A stretch of 64,000 nt of DNA. Origin: Hydractinia symbiolongicarpus. Its lineage: Eukaryota; Cnidaria; Hydrozoa; Anthoathecata; Hydractiniidae. Both the position numbers and the translations under genes were made by a program. The stretch lies in the NCBI RefSeq assembly GCF_029227915.1, contig NC_079876.1, positions 4,404,001-4,468,000 of the forward strand, read 5' to 3'. Below, piece by piece: positions 41,501-52,533 of the stretch. A model generated the notes under the pieces. That model was not told the DNA's origin and did no database searches. It was given only the letters and a program-made list of their open reading frames with translations. The first letter of the stretch is position 1; every line of letters begins with the position of its first letter.

Positions 41501-43370
41501 TAACAGATAGGATTGGTCTTACAGTAAGGAATGACATATTTATCTAAATTTTTAAATGAAGCGCTACAACAGCGCCCAGTGTAATCTCTGAGTTCCGGCA
41601 ATCATGTCAAATTAAAAATAATGTTATTTCTTGGAGTCCAATTGTCTCACTTATAACATTTATAAGGTCACAGCTCAAAATCAGTTCCAATTAAGTCCCA
41701 CAGTCAATCGTTTCACTATTAAAAGCGATACAACCTAGTATTACCGGAAAGATATCACGAAATACATTTTGGTACGAGTATGTGACGCAACCGTGGTAAC
41801 TGAAGAGGATTGATACCGTTAGAAAGTCAATGAAATGTAGTTTGTGAACCTGTCGCTATTTCTTCAGCGCGCGATAACAGCTAGGATTGGTCCTACAGTA
41901 AAAATGACTTAATTATCTAAATTTTAAAATGAAGTCCTACCACAGCGCCCAGTGTAATCGCTGAGTTCCGGCAATCACGTCAAATTAAGAAGAATGTTAT
42001 TTCTTGGAGTCCTATTGTCTCACTTATAACATTTATAAGGTCACAGCCCAAAATCAGTTCAATTAAGTCCCACAGTCAATCGTTTCACTGTAAAAAACGA
42101 TACAACCTAGTATTACCGGAAAGCTATAACGAAATACATTTTGGTAAGAACATGTGACTCAGCCGTTGTAACTCAAACGGATTGATACTGTTAGAAAGTC
42201 AATGAAATGTACTTTTTGAAACTGTCGCTATTTCTTCTGAGCGGGATAACGGCTAGGATTGGTCCCACAGTAAGAAATGACTTATTTATCTAAATTCTTA
42301 AATGAAGCGCTACCACAGCGCCCAGTGTAATCGCTGAGTTCCGGCAATCATGTCAAATTAAAAAGAATGTTATTTCTTGGAGTCCAATTGTCTCACTTAT
42401 AACATTTATAAGGTCACAGTCAAAAATCAGTTCAATTTAATCCCACAGTCAATCGTTTCACTGTTAAAAGCGATGCAACCTAGTAATATTAGAAAAATAT
42501 CGCTAAATACATGTTGGTACGAATATGTGACCCAACCGTTGTAACTCACACGGACTGTAACCGTTAGAAAGTCAATGAAATGTAGTTTTTGAAACTGTCG
42601 CTATTTCTTTAAAGCGGGATAACGGCTAGGATTGGTCCCACAGTAAGAAATGACTTATTTATCTAAATTCTTAAATGAAGCGCTACCACAGCGCCCAGTG
42701 TAATCGCTGAGTTCCCGCAATCATGTCAAATTAAAAAGAATGTTATTTCTTGGAGTCCAATTGTCTCACTTATAAGATTTATAAGGTCACAGTCAAAAAT
42801 CAGTTCAATTTAATCCCACAGTCAATCATTTCACTGATAAAAGCGATGCAACCTATTAATAGGAGAAAATTATCGCTAAATACATGTTGGTACGAATATA
42901 TGACTCATCCGTTGTAACTCAAACGGATTGATGCTGTTAGAAAGTCAATGAAATGTAGTTTTTGAAACTGTCGCTATTTCTTCAGCGCGGGATAACGGCT
43001 AGGATTGGTCCCACAGTAAAAAATGACTTATTTATCTAAATTTTAAAATGAAGTCCTACCACAGCGCCCAGTGTAATCGCTGAGTTCCGGCAATCACGTC
43101 AAGTTAAGAAGAATGTTATTTCTTGCAGTCCTATTATCTCACTTATAACATTTATAAGGTCACAGCCCAAAATCAGTTCAATTAAGTCCCACAGTCAATC
43201 GTTTCACTGTTAAAAGCGATACAACCTAGTATTACCGGAAAGATATCACGAAATAAATTTTGGTAAGAACATGTGACTCAGCCGTTGTAACTCAAACGGA
43301 TTGATACTGTTAGAAAGTCAATGAAATGTACTTTTTGAAACTGTCGCTATTTCTTCAGAGCAGAATAACG
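41500..43370 (+). repeat. Second copy of the closing block
   Basis: This matches 23973-25843 at an offset of 17527 with few differences (for example accgtggtaac against acggtggtaac). The match ends near 43370, where agagcagaataacggctagaattgg turns into the cacaatataaaatg type. Confidence 0.87.
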
Positions 43371-43374
43371 GCTA

Positions 43375-46350
43375 GAATTGGTCCCACAATATAAAATGAC
43401 TTATTTATCTAAATTTTTAAATGAAGCGCTACCACAGCGACCAGTGTAATCGCTGAGTTCCGGCAATCATGTCAAATTAAGAAGAATGTTATTTCTTGTA
43501 GTCCAATTGTCTCACTTATAACGTTTATAAAGTCACAGTCCAAAATCAGTTCAATTAAATCCCACAGTCAATCGTTTCACTGTTAAAAGCGATGCAACCT
43601 AGTAATGTTGAAAAAATATCGCTAAATACATGTTGGTACGAGTATGTGACGCAACCGTTGTAACTGAAGCGGATTGATACCGTTAGAAAGTCAATGAAAT
43701 GTAATTTTTGAAACTGTCGCTATTTCTTCAGCGCGCGATAACGGCAAGGATTGGTCCCACAGTAAAAATGACTTAATTATCTAAATTTTTAAATGAAGTG
43801 CTACCACAGCGCCCAGTGTAATCGCTGAGTTCCGGCAATCACGTGAAATTAAGAAGAATGTTGCTTCTTGGAGTCCAATTTTCTCATTTATCACATTTAT
43901 CAGGTCACAGTCCAAAGTTAGTTCAATAAAGTCACACAGTCAATGGTTTCACTGTTAAAAGCGATACAACCTAGTATTACCGGAAAGATATCACGAAATA
44001 AATTTTGGTAAGAACTTGTGACTCAGCCGTTGTAACTCAAACGGATTGATACTGTTAGAAAGTCAATGAAATGTACTTTTTGAAACTGTCGCTATTTCTT
44101 CAGAGCAGGATAACGGCTAGGATTGGTCCCACAGTAAGAAATGACTTATTTAACTAAATTCTTAAATGAAGCGCTACCACAGCGCCCAGTGTAATCGCTG
44201 AGTTCCGGCAATCATGTCAAATTAAAAAGAATGTTATTTCTTGGAGTCCAATTCTCTCACTTATAACATTTATAAGGTCACAGTCAAAAATCAGTTCAAT
44301 TTAATCCCACAGTCAATCGTTTCACTGTTAAAAGCGATGCAACCTATTAATATGAGAAAATTATCGCTAAATACATGTTGGTACGAATATGTGACTCATC
44401 CGTTGTAACTCAAACGGATTGATGCTGTTAGAAAGTCAATGAAATGTAGTTTTTCATACTGTCTCTATTTCTTCAGCGCAGGATAACGGCTAGGATTGGT
44501 CCCACAATATAAAATGACTTATTTATCTAAATTTTTAAATGAAGCGCTACCACAGCGACCAGTGTAATCGCTGAGTTCCGGCAATCATGTCAAATTAAGA
44601 AGAATGTTATTTCTTGTAGTCCAATTGTCTCACTTATAACGTTTATAAAGTCACAGTCCAAAATCAGTTCAATTAAGTCCCACAGTCAATCGTTTCACTG
44701 TTAAAAGCGATGCAACCTAGTAATGTTGAAAAAATATCGCTAAATACATGTTGGTACGAGTATGTGACGCAACCGTTGTAACTCAAACGGATTGATGCTG
44801 TTAGAAAGTCAATGAAATGTAGTTTTTGATACTGTCTCTATTTCTTCAGCGCGGGATAACGGCTAGAATTGGTCCCACAATATAAAATGACTTATTTATC
44901 TAAATTTTTAAATGAAGCGCTACCACAGCGACCAGTGTAATCGCTGAGTTCCGGCAATCATGTCAAATTAAGAAGAATGTTATTTCTTGTAGTCCAATTG
45001 TCTCACTTATAACGTTTATAAAGTCACAGTCCAAAATCAGTTCAATTAAATCACACAGTCAATCGTTTCACTGTTAAAAGCGATGCAACCTAGTAATGTT
45101 GAAAAAATATCGCTAAATACATGTTGGTACGAGTATGTGACGCAACCGTTGTAACTGAAGCGGATTGATACCGTTAGAAAGTCAATGAAATGTAATTTTT
45201 GAAACTGTCGCTATTTCTTCAGCGAGCGATAACGGCAAGGATTGGTCCCACAGTAAAAATGACTTAATTATCTAAATTTTTAAATGAAGTGCTACCACAG
45301 CGCCCAGTGTAATCGCTGAGTTCCGGCAATCACGTGAAATTAAGAAGAATGTTGCTTCTTGGAGTCCAATTTTCTCATTTATCACATTTATCAGGTCACA
45401 GTCCAAAGTTAGTTCAATAAAGTCACACAGTCAATGGTTTCACTGTTAAAAGCGATACAACCTAGTATTACCGGAAAGATATCACGAAATAAATTTTGGT
45501 AAGAACATGTGACTCAGCCGTTGTAACTCAAACGGATTGATACTGTTAGAAAGTCAATGAAATGTACTTTTTGAAACTGTCGCTATTTCTTCAGAGCAGG
45601 ATAACGGCTAGGATTGGTCCCACAGTAAGAAATGACTTATTTAACTAAATTCTTAAATGAAGCGCTACCACAGCGCCCAGTGTAATCGCTGAGTTCCGGC
45701 AATCATGTCAAATTAAAAAGAATGTCATTTCTTGGAGTCCAATTCTCTCACTTATAACATTTATAAGGTCACAGTCAAAAATCAGTTCAATTTAATCCCA
45801 CAGTCAATCGTTTCACTGTTAAAAGCGATGCAACCTATTAATATGAGAAAATTATCGCTAAATACATGTTGGTACGAATATGTGACTCATCCGTTGTAAC
45901 TCAAACGGATTGATGCTGTTAGAAAGTCAATGAAATGTAGTTTTTCATACTGTCTCTATTTCTTCAGCGCAGGATAACGGCTAGGATTGGTCCCACAATA
46001 TAAAATGACTTATTTATCTAAATTTTTAAATGAAGCGCTACCACAGCGACCAGTGTAATCGCTGAGTTCCGGCAATCATGTCAAATTAAGAAGAATGTTA
46101 TTTCTTGTAGTCCAATTGTCTCACTTATAACGTTTATAAAGTCACAGTCCAAAATCAGTTCAATTAAGTCCCACAGTCAATCGTTTCACTGTTAAAAGCG
46201 ATGCAACCTTGTAATGTTGAAAAAATATCGCTAAATACATGTTGGTACGAGTATGTGACGCAACCGTTGTAACTGAAGGGGATTGATACCGTTAGAAAGT
46301 CAATGAAATGTAGTTTCTGAAACTTTCGCTATTTTTTCATCGCGCGATAA
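43375..46350 (+). repeat. 4-monomer HOR, 1491 bp, two copies
   Basis: ctagaattggtcccacaat occurs near 43375 and 44866, and ttttcatactgtctc at 44451 and 45942; both pairs are 1491 apart. The unit itself holds two related monomers with cccacaatataaaatgac, so it grew from a smaller duplication. These types do not occur elsewhere in the window. Confidence 0.85.
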
Positions 46351-49300
46351 CGGATAGGATTGGTCCCACAGTAAAAAATGATTTATTTATCTGAATTTTT
46401 AAATCAAGCGCTACCACAGCGGCGAGTGTAATCGCTGAGTTCCAGCAATCACGTCAAATTAAGAAAAATGTTTTTTCTTGGACTCCAATTGTCTCATTTA
46501 TCACATTTATCAGGTCACAGTCCAAAGTTAGTTCAATTAAGTCCCACAGTCAATAGTTTCATTGTTAAAAGCGATGCAACCTAGTAATATCAGAAAAATA
46601 TCGCTAAATACATGTTGGTACGAATATGTGACCCAACCATTGTAACTGAAACGGACTGATACTGTTAGAAATTCAATGAAATGTACTTTTTGAAACCGTC
46701 TCTATTTCATCAGCGCGGGATAACGGCTAGGATTGGTCCCACAGTAAGAACTGACTTTTTATCTAAATTTTTAAATGAAGCGCTACCACATCGCCCAGTG
46801 TAATCGCTGAGTTTCAGCAATCATTTCATATTAAGAAGATTGTTATTTCTTGGAGTCCAATTGTCTCACCTTCACATTTATAAGGTCACAGTCAATAATC
46901 AGTTCAATTTAGTCCCACAGTCAATCGTTTCACTGTTAAAAGCAATGCAACCTAGTAATCTCAGAAAAATATCGCTAAATACATGTTGGTACGAATATGT
47001 GACCCAACCGTTAAAACTCAAACGGACTGGCACCGTTAGAAAGTCAATGAAATGTAGTTTTTGAAACCTTCGCTACTTCTTGATCGCTCGATAACGGATA
47101 GGATTGGTCCTACAGTAAAGAATGATTTATTTATCTATAATTTTAAATGAAGCGCTACCACAGCGCCCAGTGCAATCGCTGAGTTCCAGCAATCACGTCA
47201 AATTAAGAAGAATGTTGTTTCTTGGAGTCCAATTGTCTCACTTTCACATTTATAAGGTCACAGTCCATAATCAGTTCAATTAAGTCCCACAGTCAACCCT
47301 TTCACTGTTAAAAGCCATACAACCTAGTAATGTCAGAACAATATCGCTAAATACATGTTGGTAAGAATATGTGCCTCACCCATTGTAACTCAAACGGATT
47401 CATACTGTTAGAAAGTCAATAAAATGTACTTTTTGAAACGGTCTCTATTTCTTCAGCGCGGGATAACGGCTAGGATTGGTCCCACAGTAAGAAATTACCT
47501 ATTTATCTAAATTTTTAAATGAAGCGCTACCACAGCGCCCAGTGTAATCGCTGATTTCCGGCAATCACGACAAATTAAGAAGAATTTTTTTCTTGGAGTC
47601 CAACTGTTTCATTTATCACATTTACCAGGTCAAAGTCCAAAGTTAGTTCAATTAAGTTCTACAGTCAATCGTTTCATTGTTAAAAGCGATGCAACCGAGT
47701 TATCTCAGAAAAATATCGCTGAACACATGTTGGTACGAATATGTTACCCAACCGTTGAGACTCAAACGGACTGGCACCGTTAGAAAGTCAATGAGATGTA
47801 GTTTTTGAAACTGTCGCTATTTCTTCATCTCGCGATAACGGCTAGGATTGGTCCCACAGATAAAAATTGACATATTTATTTAAACTTTTAAATGAAGCGC
47901 TACCACAGCGCCCAGCGTAACCGCTGAGTTCCGGCAATGATGTCAAATTAGGAAGAATGTTATTTCTTAAAATCCAATTTCCTCATTTATCACATTTATA
48001 AGGTCACAGTCCATAATCAGTTCAATTAGGTCCCACAGTCAATTGTTTCACTGTTAAAAGCCATACAACCTAGTAATATCAGAAAAATATCGCTAAACAC
48101 ATGTTGGTTCGAATATGTGACCCAACCGTTGAAACTCAAACGGACTGACACCGTTAGAAAGTCAATGAAATGTAGTTTTTGAAACTGTCGCTATTTCTTC
48201 ATCGCGCGATAACGGATAGGATTGGTCCCACAGTAAAGAATGACTTATTTATCTAATTTTTTAAATAAAGAGCTACCACAGCGCCCAGTGTAATGGTTGA
48301 TTTCCGGCAATCATGTCAAATTAAGAAGAATTTTTTTTCTTGGCGTCCATTTGTGTCATTTATCACATTGATCAGGTCACGGTCCAAAGTTAGTTCAATT
48401 AAGTCCCACAGTCAATCGTTTCACTGTTAAAAGCGATGCAACCTAGTAATATCAGATAAATATCGCTAAATACATGTTGGTACGAATATGTGACCCAACC
48501 GTTGAAACTCAAACGGACTGACACCCTTAAAAAGTTAATGAAATGTAGTTTTTGAAACTGTTGCTATTTCTTCAGCGCGCGATGACGGCTAGGATTGGCC
48601 CCACAGTAAAGAACGACTTATTTACCTAAACTTTTAAATTAAGAGCTACCACAGCGCCCAGTGTAATCGCTGAGTTCCGGCAATCACGTCAAATTAAGAA
48701 GAATGTTTTTTCTTGGAGTCCAATTGTCTCATTTATCTCATTTATCAGGTCACAGTCCAAAGTTAGTTCAATTAAGTCCCACAGTCAATCGTTTTACTAT
48801 TAAAAGCGATGCAACCTAGTAATATCAGATAAATATCGCTAAATACATGTTGGTACGAATATGTGACACAACCGCTGTAACTCAAACGGACTGACACCGT
48901 TAGAAAGTCAATGAAATGTAGTTTTTGAAACTATTGCTATTTCTTCAGCGCGCGCTAACGGCTAGGATTGGCCCGCAGCAAAAAAATGACTTTTTCTAGC
49001 TTAATTTTTAAATGAAGCGCTACCAGAGCGCCCAGTGTAATCGCTGAGTTCTGGCAATCACGTCAAATTAGGAAAAATGTTACTTCTTGGAGTCGAATTT
49101 TCTCATTTATCACATTTATCAGGTCACAGTCCAAAGTTAGTTCAATTAAGTCCCACAGTCAATCGTTTCATTGTTAAAAGCGATGCAGCCTAGTAATATC
49201 AGAAAAATATCGCTAAATACATGTTGGTACGAATATGTGACCAAACCGTTGTAACTGAAACGGACTGACACCGTTAGAAAGTCAATGAAATGTAGTTTTT

Positions 49301-49353
49301 GAAACTCTCGCTATTTCTTCAGCGCGCGATAACGGATATGATTGGTGCCACAG
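46350..49353 (+). repeat. Divergent, poorly homogenised monomers left of the LINE
   Basis: About eight monomers with many private changes (cttcttgatcgctcgataac, ttcatctcgcgataac, tcttggcgtccatttg) and no internal HOR. Their spacing and landmarks are still those of the satellite. They do not align closely with other stretches of the window. The last monomer is cut by the LINE after ggtgccacag. Confidence 0.85.
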
Positions 49354-49388
49354 TTTTTTATTTATTTTTTATTTATTTCTTTATTTAA
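49354..49388 (-). repeat. LINE 3' tail, TAAA-type simple repeat
   Basis: Read on the minus strand this is an A-rich tail with AAATAAATAAA units. It directly touches satellite at ggtgccacag. Such a tail marks the 3' end where reverse transcription begins in target-primed integration and fixes the orientation of the element. Confidence 0.85.
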
Positions 49389-49490
49389 AGTTGGATCCAG
49401 GATAGTTACAAAGTACTAATTTACACCAACTATCAAATTAAAACATGAAAATACTAAGTGATAAAAATACAAATGAAATACTAAAATAAA
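49389..49490 (-). other. LINE 3' untranslated region
   Basis: About 100 bases between the stop codon of the RT polyprotein and the A-rich tail. No open frame or other feature is visible. Confidence 0.7.
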
Positions 49491-49898
49491 TCATCGATTG
49501 ATCCCCGAATGAGCAGCACAGAGTTTACATTGGCAGTATATTTCAACGTGCCTGATAACAGATTTGAATTCTTTTAGATCTGTCACATTTTTGACACACG
49601 CAGGTAGGTAATTCCAGGCTAGGCTAGCGCGAAATTGAAAAGAATTCTGCCCGATACTGCTTTTAGAAGGTGGAATGACCAGTACAGTACCACGCCTAAG
49701 ACTGTAAGTAGTCTCCTTCTTTCGAAAAATACCCCACATTAGTTCAGGGTTCAATCCATGAAGACACTTATAAACTTCAGTTACAAGGCTTTTCAGATTT
49801 CTATCATGGATAGGCATCATACTAGATATTTCCAGTATTTCTGTATAGGTTTTCTGCATCAGACCAGTTTTTGCACACAACGCTCTTTCATGGGTTGC
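49491..49898 (-). pseudogene. LINE ORF2, C-terminal segment after RT
   Basis: This 129-residue open stretch (from the Met at 49880) lies in the same frame as the RT piece upstream and is split from it by one stop codon at 49899-49901; the codons between continue as ATHERAL. Visible features are IHDRNLKSLVTEVYK (residues 24-38), GQNSFQFR (77-84), LAWNYLPACVK (87-97) and a terminal CQCKLC with Cys116, Cys118 and Cys121. This arrangement is usual at the C-terminus of CR1/L2-like elements of invertebrates, where the cysteines may bind metal or nucleic acid. Because the natural stop is present, the 3' end of the coding region is complete. Confidence 0.85.
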
Positions 49899-50444
49899 CT
49901 AAATGAGATTGTGTGCCTGTTTGCTGCAGAACATCCATACAAGGGGGCAATAATTGAAACAAGGTAAAAAAAATGAGTTAAATAATAAATCAACTTGATC
50001 TTGTTTGAGAAAATTTCGTATCCTCAGGAGTGCTTTTGTCTTTGAGGAAGCACTTTTGCACATCCCTTTTACGTGAGGGTAAAATGAAAGTTTTTCATCC
50101 AGAGTAATACCTAGTAACTTAACTTGTTTTGAAGGAGCAATAGAAGATGAGCCAATCTGAATGCTGATATTGCCAACATCAGCTCCCAGAATTATCATCT
50201 GAAACTTGCTTGGATTTGCAACCATACCATTTGAGTTGAACCAGTTTACCACTTTGACTATGTCAGAGTGCAAACTTTCTGGAACAGCAGTAATGCTACT
50301 CTTACAACTAAAAATGGTGTTGTCGTCGGCAAAGTTGCAGGTATCACCCTCCAATAACAGGAACAACAAATCATTAATAAACACATTGAATAATATCGGT
50401 CCTAGGACAGAGCCTTGAGGAACTCCTAACAAATTTCTAACCAC
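49899..50444 (-). pseudogene. LINE ORF2, reverse transcriptase palm/thumb piece
   Basis: A piece of 181 residues holding the second half of the RT domain. GVPQGSVLGPILF (residues 7-19) is RT motif B. FADD (38-41) is the catalytic motif C, with Phe for the commoner Tyr, as is frequent in this group. KLLGITLDEKLSF (about 108-120) is the start of the thumb. The piece is in a different frame from the upstream RT fragment, which ends in ...SEWLEIC at 50426; a one-base shift lies near 50430-50444. It ends at an in-frame TAG (49899-49901) after QAHNLI. All active-site aspartates of motif C are kept, but the protein cannot be made as one chain. Confidence 0.9.
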
Positions 50445-50950
50445 TCACTAACCGAGGAACCTAACCTCACTCGATGTTTCCTGTTTGATAGATAGCTCAG
50501 TACAAGCTTTAATGTATTATATCCAACGCCATATGCCTCGAGTTTTGCAATTAAAAGACCAGAAGGGAGACAATCAAACGCTTTGGATAAATCCATCAAA
50601 ACTGCACCGACTTTTCCAGATTTTGAGAGACATTCTTGCCACTTTTGAAGCATGTTTAAAATAGCATACTGACAGCTGTAACTCTTTCGAAATCCACAAA
50701 GATATTTAGACAAAAAGGTGTTGTAGAATGGTAACAGTTGTTTGGCTAAAATGCTCTCAAAAACTTTGGAAACAGTTGGTAACAAACTGACAGGTCTATA
50801 ATTTACCTTGTCTGTGGAGCTACCCTTTTTATATAAAGGGATTATCTCTGCCAAAGAAAAAAGACTAGGAAAAACAGAACTGTCAATAATAGAAGTGTTA
50901 AAACATTTTGTAAGTACTGGAACACAATATCTAGCAGCTAATTTAAGCAT
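50426..50950 (-). pseudogene. LINE ORF2, reverse transcriptase fingers/palm piece
   Basis: A piece of 174 residues with the first RT motifs: EIIPLYKKG (residues 35-43), NYRPVSLLP (50-58), CGFRKSYSC (85-93) and motif A LMDLSKAFD (118-126), whose Asp120 is the first catalytic aspartate. CLPSGLL follows where related elements usually have CLPH, so one commonly kept His appears lost. The frame differs from the linker upstream and the RT piece downstream. The usual K-x-x-G-x-D-G-I-S stretch expected just before MLKLAARYC is missing, which suggests a small deletion with frameshift near 50945-50955. Confidence 0.9.
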
Positions 50951-51435
50951 CTGACTTTCTTGCTATCATCTAACGCAAGAATTTCCTTAAACATGACATC
51001 CTCACAAATTGGAGACAACTCAAAAGTATGTGTCTGTTTTTTCGATTTAATGAAGAGGACACTAGGATGAGACGCATACTTCTCAACTGCAGCAAGAACA
51101 GCATCACACTTGGATGAAAGAGCTTGAGGAATGTGTGGCATGTTAAGGTTGTCAGTAATTTTATTAAAATATTCATTAAATATGTTTGCAATATCACTAT
51201 CATTATTATATTGAATATATTTGTCAACAAGAGTAATTCTTTCTTTACCATATTTGGCTTTTTCATTAAACAAAGGTTTTACCGATTTCCAAAAACCTTT
51301 ACCCATATTACTTCGGCCAAAGTTGGAAAAGAAAGTTTTCTTGTCCTGCCTATTTATATTGACCACCAAGTTTCTTTTTTTTTTAAATGCTCTCACATCA
51401 TCGTCTTTCCCGGAAGTGTTAGCTACCCTTTCAAC
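50938..51435 (-). pseudogene. LINE ORF2, linker between endonuclease and RT
   Basis: The readable frame runs from about 51435; the first Met is at 51396 (152 residues from there). It contains VVNINRQDKKTFFSNF and GKGFWKSVKPLFNEK, then DIANIFNEYFNKIT, as in the endonuclease-RT linker of CR1/L2-type elements. It ends ...LALDDSKKVRCLN at a stop at 50938. The join to the endonuclease needs a frame change near 51433. Lysine and asparagine are abundant and there is a T-rich run (plus strand) at about 51376-51384 that codes for lysines. Confidence 0.83.
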
Positions 51436-52378
51436 GCGAACGTTTCATGATCGCCTTTCTGAGAGTTTTAGAGACATGGGGCCTATTATTTACCCTGAGA
51501 AACTTGGTTTTCAATGGAGCATGTCTATCTAATAAAGATGTAAATATACTATGAAAATCATCATAATTTGAGATATTGGTCATAGACCGAGAAATATCCT
51601 CTAAAAAATAAGTTTCATCAAAATTCTTATAGCACCGGTAACTAATTTTAAGTGGTGGTAGTTTGACATATTGTGTTTTAAGCATTGTATAAACTAAGGA
51701 ATGATAATCACTCAACCCAGTTACAGCCGCTCCTGTATGCATGAGAGATTGTTTCCTGTTGGAAAGAATCAAATCAATGCAAGATCCCGAAGAGGACTTC
51801 CAACAAGTTTTCTCCTTCATGTGATTATAAAGAGAGTGAGTTAGTAAAAACTCCCCTAAATCAGTATCAGCTGGATCTAGGTTGAAATCACCATTTATCA
51901 AGATATTATCATAATTATAGAAATCTAGATCTTCTGAAAGTTGAGACAAAAAATATTTGGAGTTTTGACTTGGTGGTCTATAAATACTGCATACTAACCA
52001 TTTTTGTTTTCGTAGTCTTAATTCAACAATTGTAACTTGAATATTAGGGTTTAAGATAAACTGCTCAAGACGACGTGATGGGATGTCACTCTTAACAAAA
52101 GTTAACAATCCACCTCTATTCGCGCTGAGGTCTAAACGATATGGATTCGAGTAACCGTCCATTACAAATTGACTTGAAGGAAATGAACTATCCAGCTTTG
52201 TTTCTGCAACTGTTATGACGTCAAAGAGATCATCCATAACACACTTGAAACTCTCAAACTTATTACGAATTGAGTTGATGTTTAAATAACCAATAAAAAC
52301 ATTTTTTGGTTGGTCTCGTCGTAAACGATGCATTTTATCAATATCATTCTCCAAATCTGGTTGCTCAGGAGCCATCAA
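51431..52378 (-). pseudogene. LINE ORF2, APE-type endonuclease domain
   Basis: An open frame of 315 residues from MMAPEQ with a nearly full exonuclease/endonuclease/phosphatase fold, which in live elements nicks target DNA to prime reverse transcription. Key motifs are LNINSIRNKF (residues 32-41), ETKL with Glu59, IYRP with Tyr133, GDFN with Asp164 and Asn166, CIDLILS with Asp202, and SDYH with Asp224 and His226. These fit the metal-binding and catalytic positions of the family, so the domain looks intact. It ends at a TGA (51431-51433) just after IMKRSR, where related elements continue into the linker, so the ORF is cut by a frameshift. The Met at 52378 follows the ORF1 stop by about 20 bases and is a reasonable start. 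Confidence 0.9.
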
Positions 52379-52399
52379 CTCAGTGTTGCTTGAAGGATA

Positions 52400-52533
52400 T
52401 CAATATTTGTTTATAACTTCAGCTAGATTTTTTGTTAATAATTTAGTACCATTTTTGTTCAGATGCAAGTTGGTACCATTAAGACGAATTTTGTTGATGT
52501 TGTTGTTGACGATATAGCAAATATTTCTTAATA
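52400..52533 (-). pseudogene. LINE ORF1, C-terminal remnant (SGNH/GDSL esterase-like)
   Basis: Between the right-hand satellite junction and a TGA at 52400-52402 the minus strand has one open frame of about 44 residues. It ends in a stretch containing IRLNGTNLHLNKNGTKLL and then KNLAEVINKY. The wording LHLNxxG near a C-terminus is like the last block of SGNH/GDSL hydrolases, where a His completes the active site. Esterase-like ORF1 proteins are known in CR1/L2-type LINEs. The stop is followed within about 25 bases by the ORF2 start. All upstream ORF1 sequence is missing, so the element is 5'-truncated. Confidence 0.68.

Larger units (their letters stand above)
42..49353 (+). repeat. Satellite array, left block (~373-bp monomer, ~132 copies)
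   Basis: Landmark words recur about every 371-375 bases throughout: for example ggctaggattgg starts at 97, 471, 845, 1220 and 1593. Other words kept in most copies are gcgctaccacagcgccc, gttatttcttggagtccaat, aggtcacagtcc, gttcaattaagtcccacag and atacatgttggtacgaatat. All copies point the same way and no inverted monomer was seen. Stop codons are dense in all frames and the few open stretches are under 75 codons, so the repeat is non-coding. Copies differ by scattered substitutions and 1-3 base indels, and group into types that recur in fixed order (higher-order repeats). What the satellite does cannot be read from sequence; long AT-rich head-to-tail arrays are typical of centromeric or heterochromatic DNA. 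Confidence 0.97.
49354..52533 (-). mobile_element. Degenerate non-LTR retrotransposon (CR1/L2/Rex1-type LINE)
   Basis: About 3.2 kb of non-satellite DNA inserted in the array. On the minus strand the order is: C-terminal end of ORF1, an APE-type endonuclease, a linker, reverse transcriptase (RT), a C-terminal segment ending in a CxCxxC motif, a short 3' UTR and an A-rich TAAA-like tail. No long terminal repeats and no RNase H are seen, which fits the CR1/L2/Rex1 group of target-primed elements. Two clear frameshifts, a third frame change with a probable small deletion, one premature stop and a truncated 5' end make it inactive. The clade is assigned from motif wording; a phylogeny could place it differently within this group. 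Confidence 0.93.

Noticed and set aside
46840-47064. Open frame of 74 codons on the plus strand
   Set aside because: Chance opening in one divergent monomer. It shares a stretch with the frame at 40885 only because both are the same satellite.
42-49353. CRISPR array or bacterial repeat region
   Set aside because: The repeat unit is ~373 bp with no short repeat-unique spacer pattern and no cas genes, and a eukaryotic LINE is embedded.
50970-51266. Second minus-strand frame of 98 codons overlapping the linker
   Set aside because: Out of frame with the recognisable linker peptide, low-complexity and rich in Leu and Ile; an overlapping shadow.
49758-51532. Several plus-strand frames of 69-108 codons in the LINE
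   Set aside because: They are antisense shadows of the endonuclease and RT fragments and have no domain of their own.
52379-52399. Promoter for ORF2 between the ORF frames
   Set aside because: Only about 20 bases separate the ORF1 stop from the ORF2 Met, with no promoter signs; LINE ORF2 is normally translated from the same RNA.
49354-52533. LTR retrotransposon or endogenous virus
   Set aside because: No terminal repeats, protease, integrase or RNase H; an endonuclease of the APE type ahead of RT and an A-rich tail mark a LINE.
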